64,000 nt of DNA from Citrobacter amalonaticus. GTDB taxonomy: Bacteria; Pseudomonadota; Gammaproteobacteria; Enterobacterales; Enterobacteriaceae. Positions within the stretch are counted from its first letter, which is position 1. Each line of letters begins with the position of its first letter. The notes beneath the pieces are model-generated. The model ran no database searches. It saw nothing but the letters and a program-made list of their open reading frames with translations, and was not told where the DNA came from. Below are positions 24,775-32,272 of the stretch, in pieces. Made by a program: the position numbers and the translations under genes. Location of the stretch: NCBI RefSeq assembly GCF_018323885.1, contig NZ_AP024587.1:61777-125776 (forward strand), in the 5' to 3' direction.

Positions 24775-25342
24775 ATGGCCATAACCTGAAAAAAGGGCAG
24801 GGCGATGGCCCCCTTCGGCTCCCGGCCAGCGTTGCCGTCCGGTCGTCGAGCCCCACTCCGCCAGGGCAGCCGCTGCGCAGCCGCCAGGCTCCGCCGAACC
24901 CCTTCGGGTTTCGGGCCATACGGCTAGGGTCTGATGGCTGAGGTCAAGGGCTGCGGCTTCTCCGGCCGTGCCGTCCGGAACGCCTTCACCGCGCCGGCTG
25001 AAGCCGTCGCTTTAATGGCGCCACGCCGTTCCGACGTGTCGGGTGTGTGCATCCTGTTCGCCCGGTGAGGCCATCCCCCGTGTGTCCTCACGCGGAGGGC
25101 TGGTCGTAGCACCGTCGGGTCGTCATCCAAGGGGTGAAATGAACTCCGCCAAAACTTTTTGCGAGGGTCCGCAAAAACTTTTGTCTGCGCCCCTTTCCTT
25201 CCTCCCTTCGCCGTTGCTCCTTTGCCCTTTGCCGCGAGAGAACTCACCAGGGAGATGGACAACCATCACCACAGGAGAAAACCAGGATGCACACACGAAA
25301 CGTCAACATCAAAACCGCCGCTCAAGAATCTTCCAGGAAGAT
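24775..25342 (+). repeat. Large leading-region repeat R2
   Basis: It matches R1 over ~540 bp and R3 over ~565 bp, the latter with very few differences. It starts with ATGGCCATAACC and ends inside the gene at 25287. The stem-loop is at 25156-25177. Confidence 0.92.
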
Positions 25343-25601
25343 AGGGGGAAAAACCGTGTCGTACACGATCCTCGTCGCAGAGCAGAAAAAAAACTCAGCG
25401 GAGGAAGCGGACGTTCTGGAGTTCAGTAGCCTTGCTGAGCTGAAAAAGCTTCGCAGACTCTGCCCGGAAACAATGAGCTGTAGTTATTTCTACGCACTCA
25501 GCAGCGGCGTGGATAAACAGTTCCGTCATATCCACGTTCTCGAAGCGAACCACTTTAAACAGTTTGCACGACTGATCGAGCGCACAGGTATCAACATTTA
25601 A
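25287..25601 (+). CDS. Small leading-region protein with shared N-terminal tag (copy 2)
   Basis: 104 aa beginning 'MHTRNVNIKTAAQESSRK', the R-encoded tag with one change (V to I). The body ('KTVSYTILVAEQKKNSAEEADVLEF...') is unrelated to copies 1 and 3 and looks like a mixed alpha/beta fold. No known family. It is directly behind R2, so early expression is expected. Confidence 0.65.
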   Translation: MHTRNVNIKTAAQESSRKIGGKTVSYTILVAEQKKNSAEEADVLEFSSLAELKKLRRLCPETMSCSYFYALSSGVDKQFRHIHVLEANHFKQFARLIERTGINI

Positions 25602-25662
25602 ATCCGGTTTCACCCCGTGCGGCAGCCGCCGCACGGAACCTAATCAAACAGGAGCCAGAAAA

Positions 25663-25869
25663 ATGAACGTTAACACACCGACCGCAAAAGCCCGTTCCGG
25701 GAATGAGCGCATGTCAGGCTCTGAGCCTAAAACAGCATCTCTCATTGCGATTTATGGCAATGAGGCGAGCTATGCATGGAACGTTCTGGAGGATTTGAAG
25801 GCTGCAGGTGCTTCTTATACCCGTAGAAACATTATCGCCGATATGTTCCGCCGTCTGGGCGTTCAGTGA
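25663..25869 (+). CDS. Small hypothetical protein
   Basis: 68 aa; the start is preceded by AGGAGC. A polar N-terminus is followed by 'YAWNVLEDLKAAGASYTRRNIIADMFRRLG', which could be a small helix-turn-helix. It shares a likely message with the gene at 25287 and ends before a terminator at 25929. Confidence 0.55.
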   Translation: MNVNTPTAKARSGNERMSGSEPKTASLIAIYGNEASYAWNVLEDLKAAGASYTRRNIIADMFRRLGVQ

Positions 25870-25928
25870 TCTGATTGGCGATGTGATCACCTGTTTCTGT
25901 CTCGATGCGCCGCTGAATTCAGCGCATT

Positions 25929-25955
25929 AAAAAAGCAGGGTTGCCCCTGCTTTCT
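25929..25955 (+). terminator. Intrinsic terminator
   Basis: AAAGCAGGG-TTGC-CCCTGCTTT, a 9-bp stem flanked by A and T runs on the two sides. It can act in both directions and separates the two-gene unit behind R2 from the next genes. Confidence 0.75.
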
Positions 25956-26017
25956 CAACGCCGGGTAGCCGCTGGAACGGTGAACCGGCAATCACAACCA
26001 AAGTAAGGAGATTGATC

Positions 26018-26164
26018 GTGAAATTTGACCCGCAAACTGTAGAACAGGCCGAGGCATTTGTAAATGCCCTCCGTGCCGGAAAACGCGCTCACATGCCTGC
26101 GCTGCGCTTCGGACAGTGGCAGCAATTTATGACCACCGTTTACGCTGGTTTGGGTCTGGCTTAA
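26018..26164 (+). CDS. 48-aa hypothetical protein
   Basis: A GTG start at 26018 with AAGGAG 8 bases upstream, reading 'MKFDPQTVEQAEAFVNALRA...' to TAA at 26162. It is compact and helical. It lies about 40 bp before the methylase-like gene and is probably co-expressed with it. No family recognised. Confidence 0.55.
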   Translation: MKFDPQTVEQAEAFVNALRAGKRAHMPALRFGQWQQFMTTVYAGLGLA

Positions 26165-26204
26165 CAGGAGACGGCCGCCTGCGGGCGGCCGGTAAGGAGA
26201 AACT

Positions 26205-26996
26205 ATGTCACAACTGAGTTTTGAATCCCTGTTCCTGGAAGACAAGGCCGAACCGCCGCCGCGGGCTTCCGCACCTGCCCGGATGCTGTCGCCAGTTGAG
26301 GCGCGTAAACAGTTCGCCAGTGTGTTCCGTCAGACTGCGAAAAATCTGCGCCGTTCCGAAGTGTTCTGCGACTTTATCACCCTGGCTGCCAGCGAGCTGG
26401 ATATGGCGCGTATACGTTCGCCGGAGAACATCGAAAACAGCCGTCGCATCTGCGGGCGGTATCAGCCGGACGATTTAGAAGCCATGAAGCAGCTGTTCTG
26501 CCTGTTAGTGGAGGGGCTGGCAGGTGATATTCATGATTTTCTCGGCTCACTGTATATGGAGCAGGAACTGGGCGCGGACGAAATGGGGCAATATTTCTCG
26601 CCGTCCTGCATATCCCGCCTGATGGCCGGATTACTCATGCCCGGCGCTCAGGAGACGATAAAGCGTGAGGGGTGGATGACGCTCGATGAGCCTGCCTGTG
26701 GCAGCGCCGGTATGGTCATTGCCTTTGCACACTGGATGACTGAAACGGGATATAACCCGTCAGAACAGCTGTATGCCACCTGCACCGATATTGATCCAAT
26801 GGTGGCTGATATGGCCTTTATCCAACTGGCACTGCTGGGTATTCCCGCGAAAGTCGTGACCGGTAATACGCTGACACTGAAAGCAAACCGCGTGCGTTAT
26901 ACCCCCGTTTATTACTTCAATGACTGGCAGGGACGTCTGGCATTTCGCAGTCGTCTGGATGCTATGAAAAAATTTCTGGTCACCGTGGCCGCCTGA
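26205..26996 (+). CDS. HsdM-like N6 methyltransferase fragment lacking NPPF/Y
   Basis: A 263-aa protein with the N-terminal half of a type I (gamma-class) methyltransferase: helical part, 'GQYFSP' (128-133), SAM motif 'DEPACGSAG' (161-169) and acidic 'TDIDP' (194-198). It then stops at 'KKFLVTVAA' without the NPPF/Y catalytic motif or target recognition region. Full HsdM proteins are roughly twice as long. The frame and codon use look intact, so this is a stable short form, not a decayed gene. It may bind SAM or host HsdS/HsdR as a decoy; this is inference. Confidence 0.8.
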   Translation: MSQLSFESLFLEDKAEPPPRASAPARMLSPVEARKQFASVFRQTAKNLRRSEVFCDFITLAASELDMARIRSPENIENSRRICGRYQPDDLEAMKQLFCLLVEGLAGDIHDFLGSLYMEQELGADEMGQYFSPSCISRLMAGLLMPGAQETIKREGWMTLDEPACGSAGMVIAFAHWMTETGYNPSEQLYATCTDIDPMVADMAFIQLALLGIPAKVVTGNTLTLKANRVRYTPVYYFNDWQGRLAFRSRLDAMKKFLVTVAA

Positions 26997-27039
26997 CTGA
27001 CAGAGCGGCAGGGCAGACCTGCCGCAGGGAGAGACAAAA

Positions 27040-27375
27040 ATGACAAGCACCACATTAAACGTTGTTCCGGCTACTGTGCTGGAGACAATGGCTGAACGCC
27101 TGAGCGGGCAGCCTGAACCGCTAAAAATCCGCAGCGCAGATGATCACGCCGCGCTGGCTGCAGACCTGCTCTGGAGATTTGCCCGTAAAACTGGGCTGAA
27201 CAGGGAAAGTGAAAGTGTGCAAACCATCATCACGGATTTTCTGGCCAATCTGCTGCACCTGTGCGAACAGTGCGATCCGGACGGGGCTGGCATCGAGGGA
27301 TTTTATGCTCTGCTGAATACGGCCATGATGCACTATGAGCAGGAAAACGGGGGTGAAGACGAAGATCCTATTTGA
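27040..27375 (+). CDS. Hypothetical leading-region protein
   Basis: A 111-aa soluble, mostly helical and acidic protein (C-terminal 'ENGGEDEDPI'). A GGGAGAG precedes the start. No family is recognised. It follows the methylase-like gene by 43 bp and ends before a GC-rich stretch and repeat R3. Confidence 0.55.
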   Translation: MTSTTLNVVPATVLETMAERLSGQPEPLKIRSADDHAALAADLLWRFARKTGLNRESESVQTIITDFLANLLHLCEQCDPDGAGIEGFYALLNTAMMHYEQENGGEDEDPI

Positions 27376-27554
27376 TAGGTAATCTGTGCCCCGGTGCATG
27401 TCATCGGGGGCAACCGCAAAAACCCTTCCCCTTCGGGGAAGCGGGGAGGGCAAAAGCGCCTCCGGCGCTCCTGCCTTTCCCCGTTGCCGTGCATCTCTTC
27501 TTCACGATCGTTTGAACCGGCGTCCTGCTGGTTAACTTTATCAGATGCTTCGTT

Positions 27555-28111
27555 ATGGCCATAACCCGAAAAAAGGGCAGGGCGATGGCCCCCTTCGGCT
27601 CCCGGCCAGCGTTGCCGTCCGGTCGTCGAGCCCCACTCCGCCGGGGCAGCCGCTGCGCAGCCGCCAGGCTCCGCCGAACCCCTTCGGGTTTCGGGCCATA
27701 CGGCTAGGGTCTGATGGCTGAGGTCAAGGGCTGCGGCTTCTCCGGCCGTGCCGTCCGGAACGCCTTCACCGCGCCGGCTGAAGCCGTCGCTTTAATGGCG
27801 CCACGCCGTTCCGACGTGTCGGGTGTGTGCATCCTGTTCGCCCGGTGAGGCCATCCCCCGTGTGTCCTCACGCGGAGGGCTGGTCGTAGCACCGTCGGGT
27901 CGTCATCCAAGGGGTGAAATGAACTCCGCCAAAACTTTTTGCGAGGGTCCGCAAAAACTTTTGTCTGCGCCCCTTTCCTTCCTCCCTTCGCCGTTGCTCC
28001 TTTGCCCTTTGCCGCGAGAGAACTCACCAGGGAGATGGACAACCATCACCACAGGAGAAAACCAGGATGCACACACGAAACGTCAACGTCAAAACCGCCG
28101 CTCAAGAATCT
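27555..28111 (+). repeat. Large leading-region repeat R3
   Basis: An almost exact copy of R2 (one visible substitution, GCCGGGG against GCCAGGG at its left part) to the end of the shared tag. It ends inside the gene at 28067. The stem-loop is at 27936-27957. Confidence 0.92.
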
Positions 28112-28360
28112 ACCGGAAGATGTGATTCAGAACTCACTACATCCCAGTTCACGGATCTGTTTTGCTGGGTTCTGACTGCATCGGAAGGGGAGTCACAGCC
28201 AGCAATTTTTACGCCGCCAGTGAATGCCACTGAGCTGACATTAATTAATGACGAATGCCCGGATTATATCTCTGTCTGGGTGGTCGCTGGTCGTCCGGTA
28301 GCAGTTGAAGTGCCGCTGGATAATTTTTATCGCGTTATTTCTTCATCTCTAACTAAATAA
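28067..28360 (+). CDS. Small leading-region protein with shared N-terminal tag (copy 3)
   Basis: 97 aa. It starts 'MHTRNVNVKTAAQES' from repeat R3, then diverges ('TGRCDSELTTSQFTDLFCWVL...'). The body is acidic and unrelated to copies 1 and 2. It is 16 bp upstream of the DUF932 gene, with which it is probably co-transcribed. Confidence 0.65.
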   Translation: MHTRNVNVKTAAQESTGRCDSELTTSQFTDLFCWVLTASEGESQPAIFTPPVNATELTLINDECPDYISVWVVAGRPVAVEVPLDNFYRVISSSLTK

Positions 28361-28376
28361 TCAGGAGTAAATAATT

Positions 28377-29198
28377 ATGGTCAGTTTCGCAAGCCGCTAT
28401 CGTATGCCAACGTCAATCCGTAAAGACCGCCCGCTGACGAATGACGAATTACAGCGCATTGTTCCGAGCGCGTTCTCTGAGGAGAAACACGATTCTCGGT
28501 CAGAGCGTTATACGTATATCCCAACGATTGTCATTCTCGACCGTTTACGTGATGAAGGTTTTCAGCCGTATTATGCAACACAGTCACGTACACGTGACCA
28601 GGATAAACGCGACTTTACAAAGCATATGCTTCGCCTGCGTCGCCATGACCAGATTAACGGAAAGGAAGTACCGGAAATTATTCTGCTGAATAGTCATGAT
28701 GGTTCAAGTAGCTATAAAATGATCCCAGGTATGTTCCGTCAGGTTTGTAGTAATGGTTTGGTTGCATGGAAGGATTTTGGAGAAATTCGCGTACCACACA
28801 AAGGGGATATTGTCGGGCAGGTTATCGAAGGCGCTTACACGGTGCTGGAAACATTTGACGCGGTTGATGAAAATATAGATATGATGAAAAGCATACAGCT
28901 TACTTTGCCTGAGCAGCGCCTTTTTGGTGCTACAGCTCTGGAACTTAAGTATGACGGAAAACCAGCGCCAATTACTCCGGAGCAAATTATTAATCCTCGC
29001 CGTGTTCTCGATAAAGGACAGGATTTATGGACCACATTTAACGTTGTGCAGGAAAATGTGATCCGTGGGGGGATTCGTGGCAAAACCGAAAAAGGAAAGA
29101 TGACCAGAACGCGGGAAGTCACTGGAATAGACGGTGATATCAAATTAAATCAGGTTCTCTGGAAAATGGCTGAGGAGTTCGCAAAACTGAAGGCCTGA
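28377..29198 (+). CDS. yubP: DUF932 (YubP/YfjQ-type) protein
   Basis: 273 aa, recognised as the DUF932/UPF0380 family from 'YTYIPTIVILDRLRDEGFQP', 'RDFTKHMLRLRRHD', and 'GMFRQVCSNGLVAWK'. F YubP and chromosomal YfjQ belong here. The family is common in leading regions and genomic islands, function unknown. A terminator follows at 29207. Confidence 0.87.
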   Translation: MVSFASRYRMPTSIRKDRPLTNDELQRIVPSAFSEEKHDSRSERYTYIPTIVILDRLRDEGFQPYYATQSRTRDQDKRDFTKHMLRLRRHDQINGKEVPEIILLNSHDGSSSYKMIPGMFRQVCSNGLVAWKDFGEIRVPHKGDIVGQVIEGAYTVLETFDAVDENIDMMKSIQLTLPEQRLFGATALELKYDGKPAPITPEQIINPRRVLDKGQDLWTTFNVVQENVIRGGIRGKTEKGKMTRTREVTGIDGDIKLNQVLWKMAEEFAKLKA

Positions 29199-29206
29199 AA
29201 ATTGAG

Positions 29207-29228
29207 CCGCTCGAAAGAGCGGTTTTTT
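29207..29228 (+). terminator. Intrinsic terminator after DUF932 gene
   Basis: CCGCTC-GAAA-GAGCGG followed by six T. It ends rightward transcription from the leading region just before the convergent transglycosylase gene. Confidence 0.88.
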
Positions 29229-29766
29229 ACTGCCCCATGTTTAACGATACCGTTTCTGTCATTTGACTTCTGCGATCCTTTTCAGTAGCTGGTGCGAGAC
29301 GTTCAGAAAGTAACGTTTTTCTGGCCAGCAATACGCGATATATATTTTTAATCTCCTGAGCATAGGCTTTACGCTTCACGATTAGCCTTTTGCTCGGTCC
29401 CGTATTATACATTCCAACGCTGTCCCAGTTTTTTCCGTATGATATGAAGTTGTGCGCCAGAACCCACGCGCCCGTATAGACGCATATACATGGATCATTC
29501 AGGAGGCGTTCACGGGTAATATTAAAGTTTTTAAGTTTGCCGTAATGTGAGCTATTCACCTGCATCCCGCACACATCTTCTGTTCCATCCCTGTTTGATC
29601 CATTTATTGCTCTTGGTTTAAGTCTGCTCTCTTTAATCGAAATTGACATAAGCAGCAGCGGATCAATTTGATAATCTTTCCCGGCTTGTTCAAAGCACAT
29701 CTGGGGAGCAGCGCCAGCAGATAGTGAAAGGGTCAGCAATGTTGTAGGCAGTAATGATATTTTCAT
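29227..29766 (-). CDS. Lytic transglycosylase (P19/orf169 type)
   Basis: 179 aa with a signal peptide (first ~19 residues 'MKISLLPTTLLTLSLSAGA') and an SLT domain: catalytic Glu in 'SISIKESRLKPRAINGSN', then 'DVCGMQVNSSHY' and 'MYNTGPSKRL'. It opens peptidoglycan for the transfer apparatus. In F the homologous gene sits between the leading region and oriT, as here. The C-terminal ~30 residues are extra relative to F orf169 (169 aa). Confidence 0.92.
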   Translation of the reverse strand: MKISLLPTTLLTLSLSAGAAPQMCFEQAGKDYQIDPLLLMSISIKESRLKPRAINGSNRDGTEDVCGMQVNSSHYGKLKNFNITRERLLNDPCICVYTGAWVLAHNFISYGKNWDSVGMYNTGPSKRLIVKRKAYAQEIKNIYRVLLARKTLLSERLAPATEKDRRSQMTETVSLNMGQ

Positions 29767-29960
29767 GATTTGGCCTTTTAACGAAACACACGGACGTAGG
29801 TGAGGTGCTTTAAAAAATACCCCGGCGGATCGTTGTAATCAAGTTAATTCACTACAAACGCGCGTGAGCGCTCTGAGGCACGCATTCATTAACCATGTGA
29901 AATAACAAAACCAAACCAGATGGTGGTATTAACATGCCGCTTTTTACTAACTTCTTAAAA

Positions 29961-29990
29961 CATCACACCCCACGCAAGACTTCGTCTTGC
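29961..29990 (-). other. nic: nic site and adjacent hairpin
   Basis: On the minus strand GCGTGGGGTGT-G reproduces the F-family nic core; cleavage is expected between 29965 and 29964. Beside it GCAAGAC-TTC-GTCTTGC (29974-29990) is the inverted repeat used by TraI to terminate transfer. This sets the transferred strand as minus, leading region first. Confidence 0.9.
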
Positions 29991-30300
29991 AGATTTTTCT
30001 TTTAATTTCAGACGTATATCTTTGAAAAATTCGCGCGATATTGAAATGTGGTTGTCTAATGTCGTACATACCGACACTACACTATCGTATAATCCGGACA
30101 CCTGTTAGTGTCAGTACGTATCACATGAATCGTACAATTGTAGATATACCGTAATTACATTGAATTATATATCGCACAGTGTCACACTGTCGCACATAAC
30201 AGTGCTGGATTGTACTACTGTATAGAACAGAAATTTACAGCAGTATCAGACCATTACCGTCATGCACAGCAACACAGAAATCTACAAACAGGCCATACAT

Positions 30301-30318
30301 AGTGTCGGTTCCGACACT
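30301..30318 (+). promoter_or_regulatory. traM-proximal palindrome, probable TraM operator
   Basis: AGTGTCGG-TT-CCGACACT, perfect 8-bp arms, 22 bp before the traM start. Related halves occur through oriT. TraM represses its own promoter in F. Confidence 0.65.
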
Positions 30319-30339
30319 AACTTAAAACAGGTAAGAAAT

Positions 30340-30735
30340 ATGGGAAGAGTCGGCATATACCTTAAAGATAAAATTGAACGCGAAGTTCGCGACATTGTTC
30401 AACAAGACCTGCAAAACGGCGCTACCGCAGGAGAAGCAAACATGTCAGCTACCTGCAATGAATTAATACGGCTTGGACTGCTCGTTTATAAACGCGACGG
30501 AGAAGATGGCAACCAGTTTGATATTGAAGGATATCGGAGAGACCTCATAAGAAAAGCGGCCGGTTCACGCGAAGGCACAGTCCTTATAGCCACACTACTT
30601 GCAGAGATGTATTTAAAAATGACAGGTAAAGACGGAGAAGGCAGCCTGGAAGATACACTTGATATGATTATAAGCGGCATAAACACTGCCGAGAACGAGG
30701 CGGAATCTAGACACTTCATCAACGAAAAACAATAA
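30340..30735 (+). CDS. traM: TraM-like relaxosome protein
   Basis: 131 aa from the ATG at 30340, chosen because 'MGRVGIYLKDKIEREVRDIV' aligns with the F TraM start 'MAKVNLYISNDAYEKINAII', and 'SATCNELIRLGLLVY' with 'SATASMLLELGLRVH'. The earlier in-frame ATG (30262) would run through the operator. TraM is a tetrameric RHH protein that binds oriT and docks the relaxosome to the TraD C-terminus. Overall identity to F is low, as usual for allele-specific TraM. Confidence 0.82.
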   Translation: MGRVGIYLKDKIEREVRDIVQQDLQNGATAGEANMSATCNELIRLGLLVYKRDGEDGNQFDIEGYRRDLIRKAAGSREGTVLIATLLAEMYLKMTGKDGEGSLEDTLDMIISGINTAENEAESRHFINEKQ

Positions 30736-30740
30736 GTCTA

Positions 30741-30761
30741 CGAGCCGGAATCTCCGGCTCG
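30741..30761 (+). terminator. Hairpin between convergent traM and traY-like genes
   Basis: CGAGCCGG-AATCT-CCGGCTCG, perfect 8-bp stem in a 32-bp gap. It is likely bidirectional, though neither side has a long T-run. Confidence 0.6.
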
Positions 30762-30767
30762 CATCGA

Positions 30768-31409
30768 TCACTGGGACAGCACCCCACCCCACGAAAGGTC
30801 GCCTTTCTCAACCTCATTAAGTTTTTCTTTTAGAAACACATCAAACTCCATACACAGAACTTTAAGTGCCTGCGCATCCTCGTTTTGGTCAAGCAACCTT
30901 TCCGTAAAATAACCGAGCGTATTCATTAAACGAGTGAGCATTTCATCATTTAAACTACGGTTATGTACCTTAGCCATCGTCCTGATTTCATCTGCAAGAT
31001 TTTCAGGAATACGCATGCTATAGCCGGTTGTCTTTCCGGGAAGCAAAATCCTTTCACCCTCCCTCCATACCCATAACTGCTCCTGTTTTGGAGGGACATC
31101 TATTTCTTTCACCGCCTGACTGGATTCATCATCAAGTAATTTCCCAAGCCATTCCTCAAATCTCACCGCCAGTGCAATGAGCCTTTCACCCTCTGCAGTC
31201 TTAATAACTGGCTTGCCTGGTTGATAATTTAAAGACAATAAAAGCCTGGCAATAATCTCATCATTCACACTCCTGTTACCAGCCCTGGCACATATTCGCA
31301 GTTCCATAAGCAGATTATCCGGAGCACGCAATCGCCACTCCACAGCTTCACCCGGCTGGAACTTACGTGGACGGCCGCGACCCTCCCACATTTTCTCTTT
31401 AACTTTCAT
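30768..31409 (-). CDS. TraY-like tandem Arc/RHH protein on the opposite strand
   Basis: 213 aa with two Arc-type ribbon-helix-helix units: 'WRLRAPDNLLMELRICARAG..RSVNDEIIARLLLSL' (~25-60) and 'YSMRIPENLADEIRTMAKVHNRSLNDEMLTRLMNTL' (~130-165), each followed by an acidic helical stretch. F TraY also has two fused RHH units and binds oriT and its promoter, but lies on the tra strand after traJ. Here the gene is convergent with traM and divergent from traA, and is longer. It may be TraY, a repressor of the traA promoter, or both. Confidence 0.7.
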   Translation of the reverse strand: MKVKEKMWEGRGRPRKFQPGEAVEWRLRAPDNLLMELRICARAGNRSVNDEIIARLLLSLNYQPGKPVIKTAEGERLIALAVRFEEWLGKLLDDESSQAVKEIDVPPKQEQLWVWREGERILLPGKTTGYSMRIPENLADEIRTMAKVHNRSLNDEMLTRLMNTLGYFTERLLDQNEDAQALKVLCMEFDVFLKEKLNEVEKGDLSWGGVLSQ

Positions 31410-31607
31410 AGCTATAGATCCCGTAGGCCATTTCCTAACTTACTGGTCAACAAAGCCTACTCACTTACATATTCAGATAAATCCGAATTATTCATTATTA
31501 ATGTGACATGCGTCACAGTTTTTTTTTTTTTAGGGTCATGGGACAATTACGCCCGCGTAAACAAGCACTTACGCACCTCTTTTTTGTTTACCTCGGAGAA
31601 AACAAGC
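31410..31607 (+). promoter_or_regulatory. traA operon control region
   Basis: A divergent AT-rich region between the RHH gene and traA. It contains a perfect CRP site (31502-31517) followed by a T12 run (31519-31530). No traJ-like gene lies here or nearby. Confidence 0.65.
31502..31517 (+). promoter_or_regulatory. CRP binding site
   Basis: TGTGACATGCGTCACA matches the CRP consensus TGTGA-N6-TCACA exactly. It is 90 bp before the traA start and is a likely activator site for the tra operon. Confidence 0.8.
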
Positions 31608-31961
31608 ATGAGCACCAAAAGCAATGCCCTTAACGCTGTGAAGGGATGGGCGGTAGCGTCTTTATTCCGCAAGGCCCGCGAAAATTTACAGATGAGAAAG
31701 TTCATTAAAAACGGAGGACTGGTTTTAATTTCACTTATGGTCGCGCATCCGGCATTAGCAGCGGGTACTGATTTACTGGCATCACAACAGTCAACAGTAG
31801 ACAGCACTTTCGGGTCGGGCTCATCCCTGGTTAAGTGGTTCTATATCGCGGAAATCATCATGGGGCTCTTTATTTATATAAAAGCTCGCTCACCGCTCGT
31901 ATTTGTCGGTATTGTTGCCTGCATCATCTTCACCCGCGTCGCCTTCTCAATCGCGAGCTGA
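31608..31961 (+). CDS. traA: TraA propilin
   Basis: 117-aa precursor with a ~51-residue leader ending 'AHPALA' before 'AGTDLLASQQSTVDSTFG', matching F 'LAMA/AGSSGQDLMASG'. The mature pilin would be 66 aa with two hydrophobic helices ('KWFYIAEIIMGLFIYIKA' and 'LVFVGIVACIIFTRVAF'). CGGAG precedes the start at 31608. It is the first gene of the tra operon. Sequence differs from F but the organisation is the same. Confidence 0.92.
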   Translation: MSTKSNALNAVKGWAVASLFRKARENLQMRKFIKNGGLVLISLMVAHPALAAGTDLLASQQSTVDSTFGSGSSLVKWFYIAEIIMGLFIYIKARSPLVFVGIVACIIFTRVAFSIAS

Positions 31962-31964
31962 TTT

Positions 31965-32267
31965 ATGAGTGGGGAAGAAGATAAATACTACTTCCCGGAA
32001 ACGCTCAATCAGCAGGAACGCTATTTAGGTTTACCTCTCGATGAAATCCTTATTGTGGCCCCACTTATTGTACTGGGCGTCCTCAATAACATGTCCACGG
32101 AGTTATCCATAATAGCGGGCTTGCTATGGGCACTGGTCAGGTATCTAAAAAAAGGGCAGGGGTCCTACTGGCTACTGAATTTCTGTTACTGGCATCTCCC
32201 CTCCCTTTTATTCAAAGTCACTTTCCGACAGATACCTGATTCAAGCTTCCGGCACTGGAGAGCGTAA
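31965..32267 (+). CDS. traL: TraL, pilus assembly membrane protein
   Basis: 100 aa with two hydrophobic segments ('ILIVAPLIVLGVLNNM' and 'LSIIAGLLWALVRYL') and the typical N-terminus 'YYFPETLNQQERYLGLPLDE'. Inner-membrane component of the F-type T4SS (VirB3-like). It begins three bases after traA. Confidence 0.93.
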   Translation: MSGEEDKYYFPETLNQQERYLGLPLDEILIVAPLIVLGVLNNMSTELSIIAGLLWALVRYLKKGQGSYWLLNFCYWHLPSLLFKVTFRQIPDSSFRHWRA

Positions 32268-32272
32268 TTGCC

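Larger units (their letters stand above)
29767..30339 (-). other. oriT: oriT region (F-type)
   Basis: Nic core, an adjacent inverted repeat, and an AT-rich tract with many short repeats (for example CCGACACT near 30071, AGTGTC near 30107, CAGTG-TCA-CACTG near 30177, CACTATCG) before traM. The repeats are probably TraM, TraY and IHF sites. It lies between the transglycosylase gene and traM, as in F. Confidence 0.85.

Noticed and set aside
18727..28042. Identical 112-aa minus-strand ORF in each R repeat (18727-19065, 24924-25262, 27704-28042)
   Set aside because: Its conservation is explained by the DNA repeat itself. It has no ribosome-binding site I can see, a very basic and Pro/Arg-rich composition, and lies antisense to the proposed promoter module.
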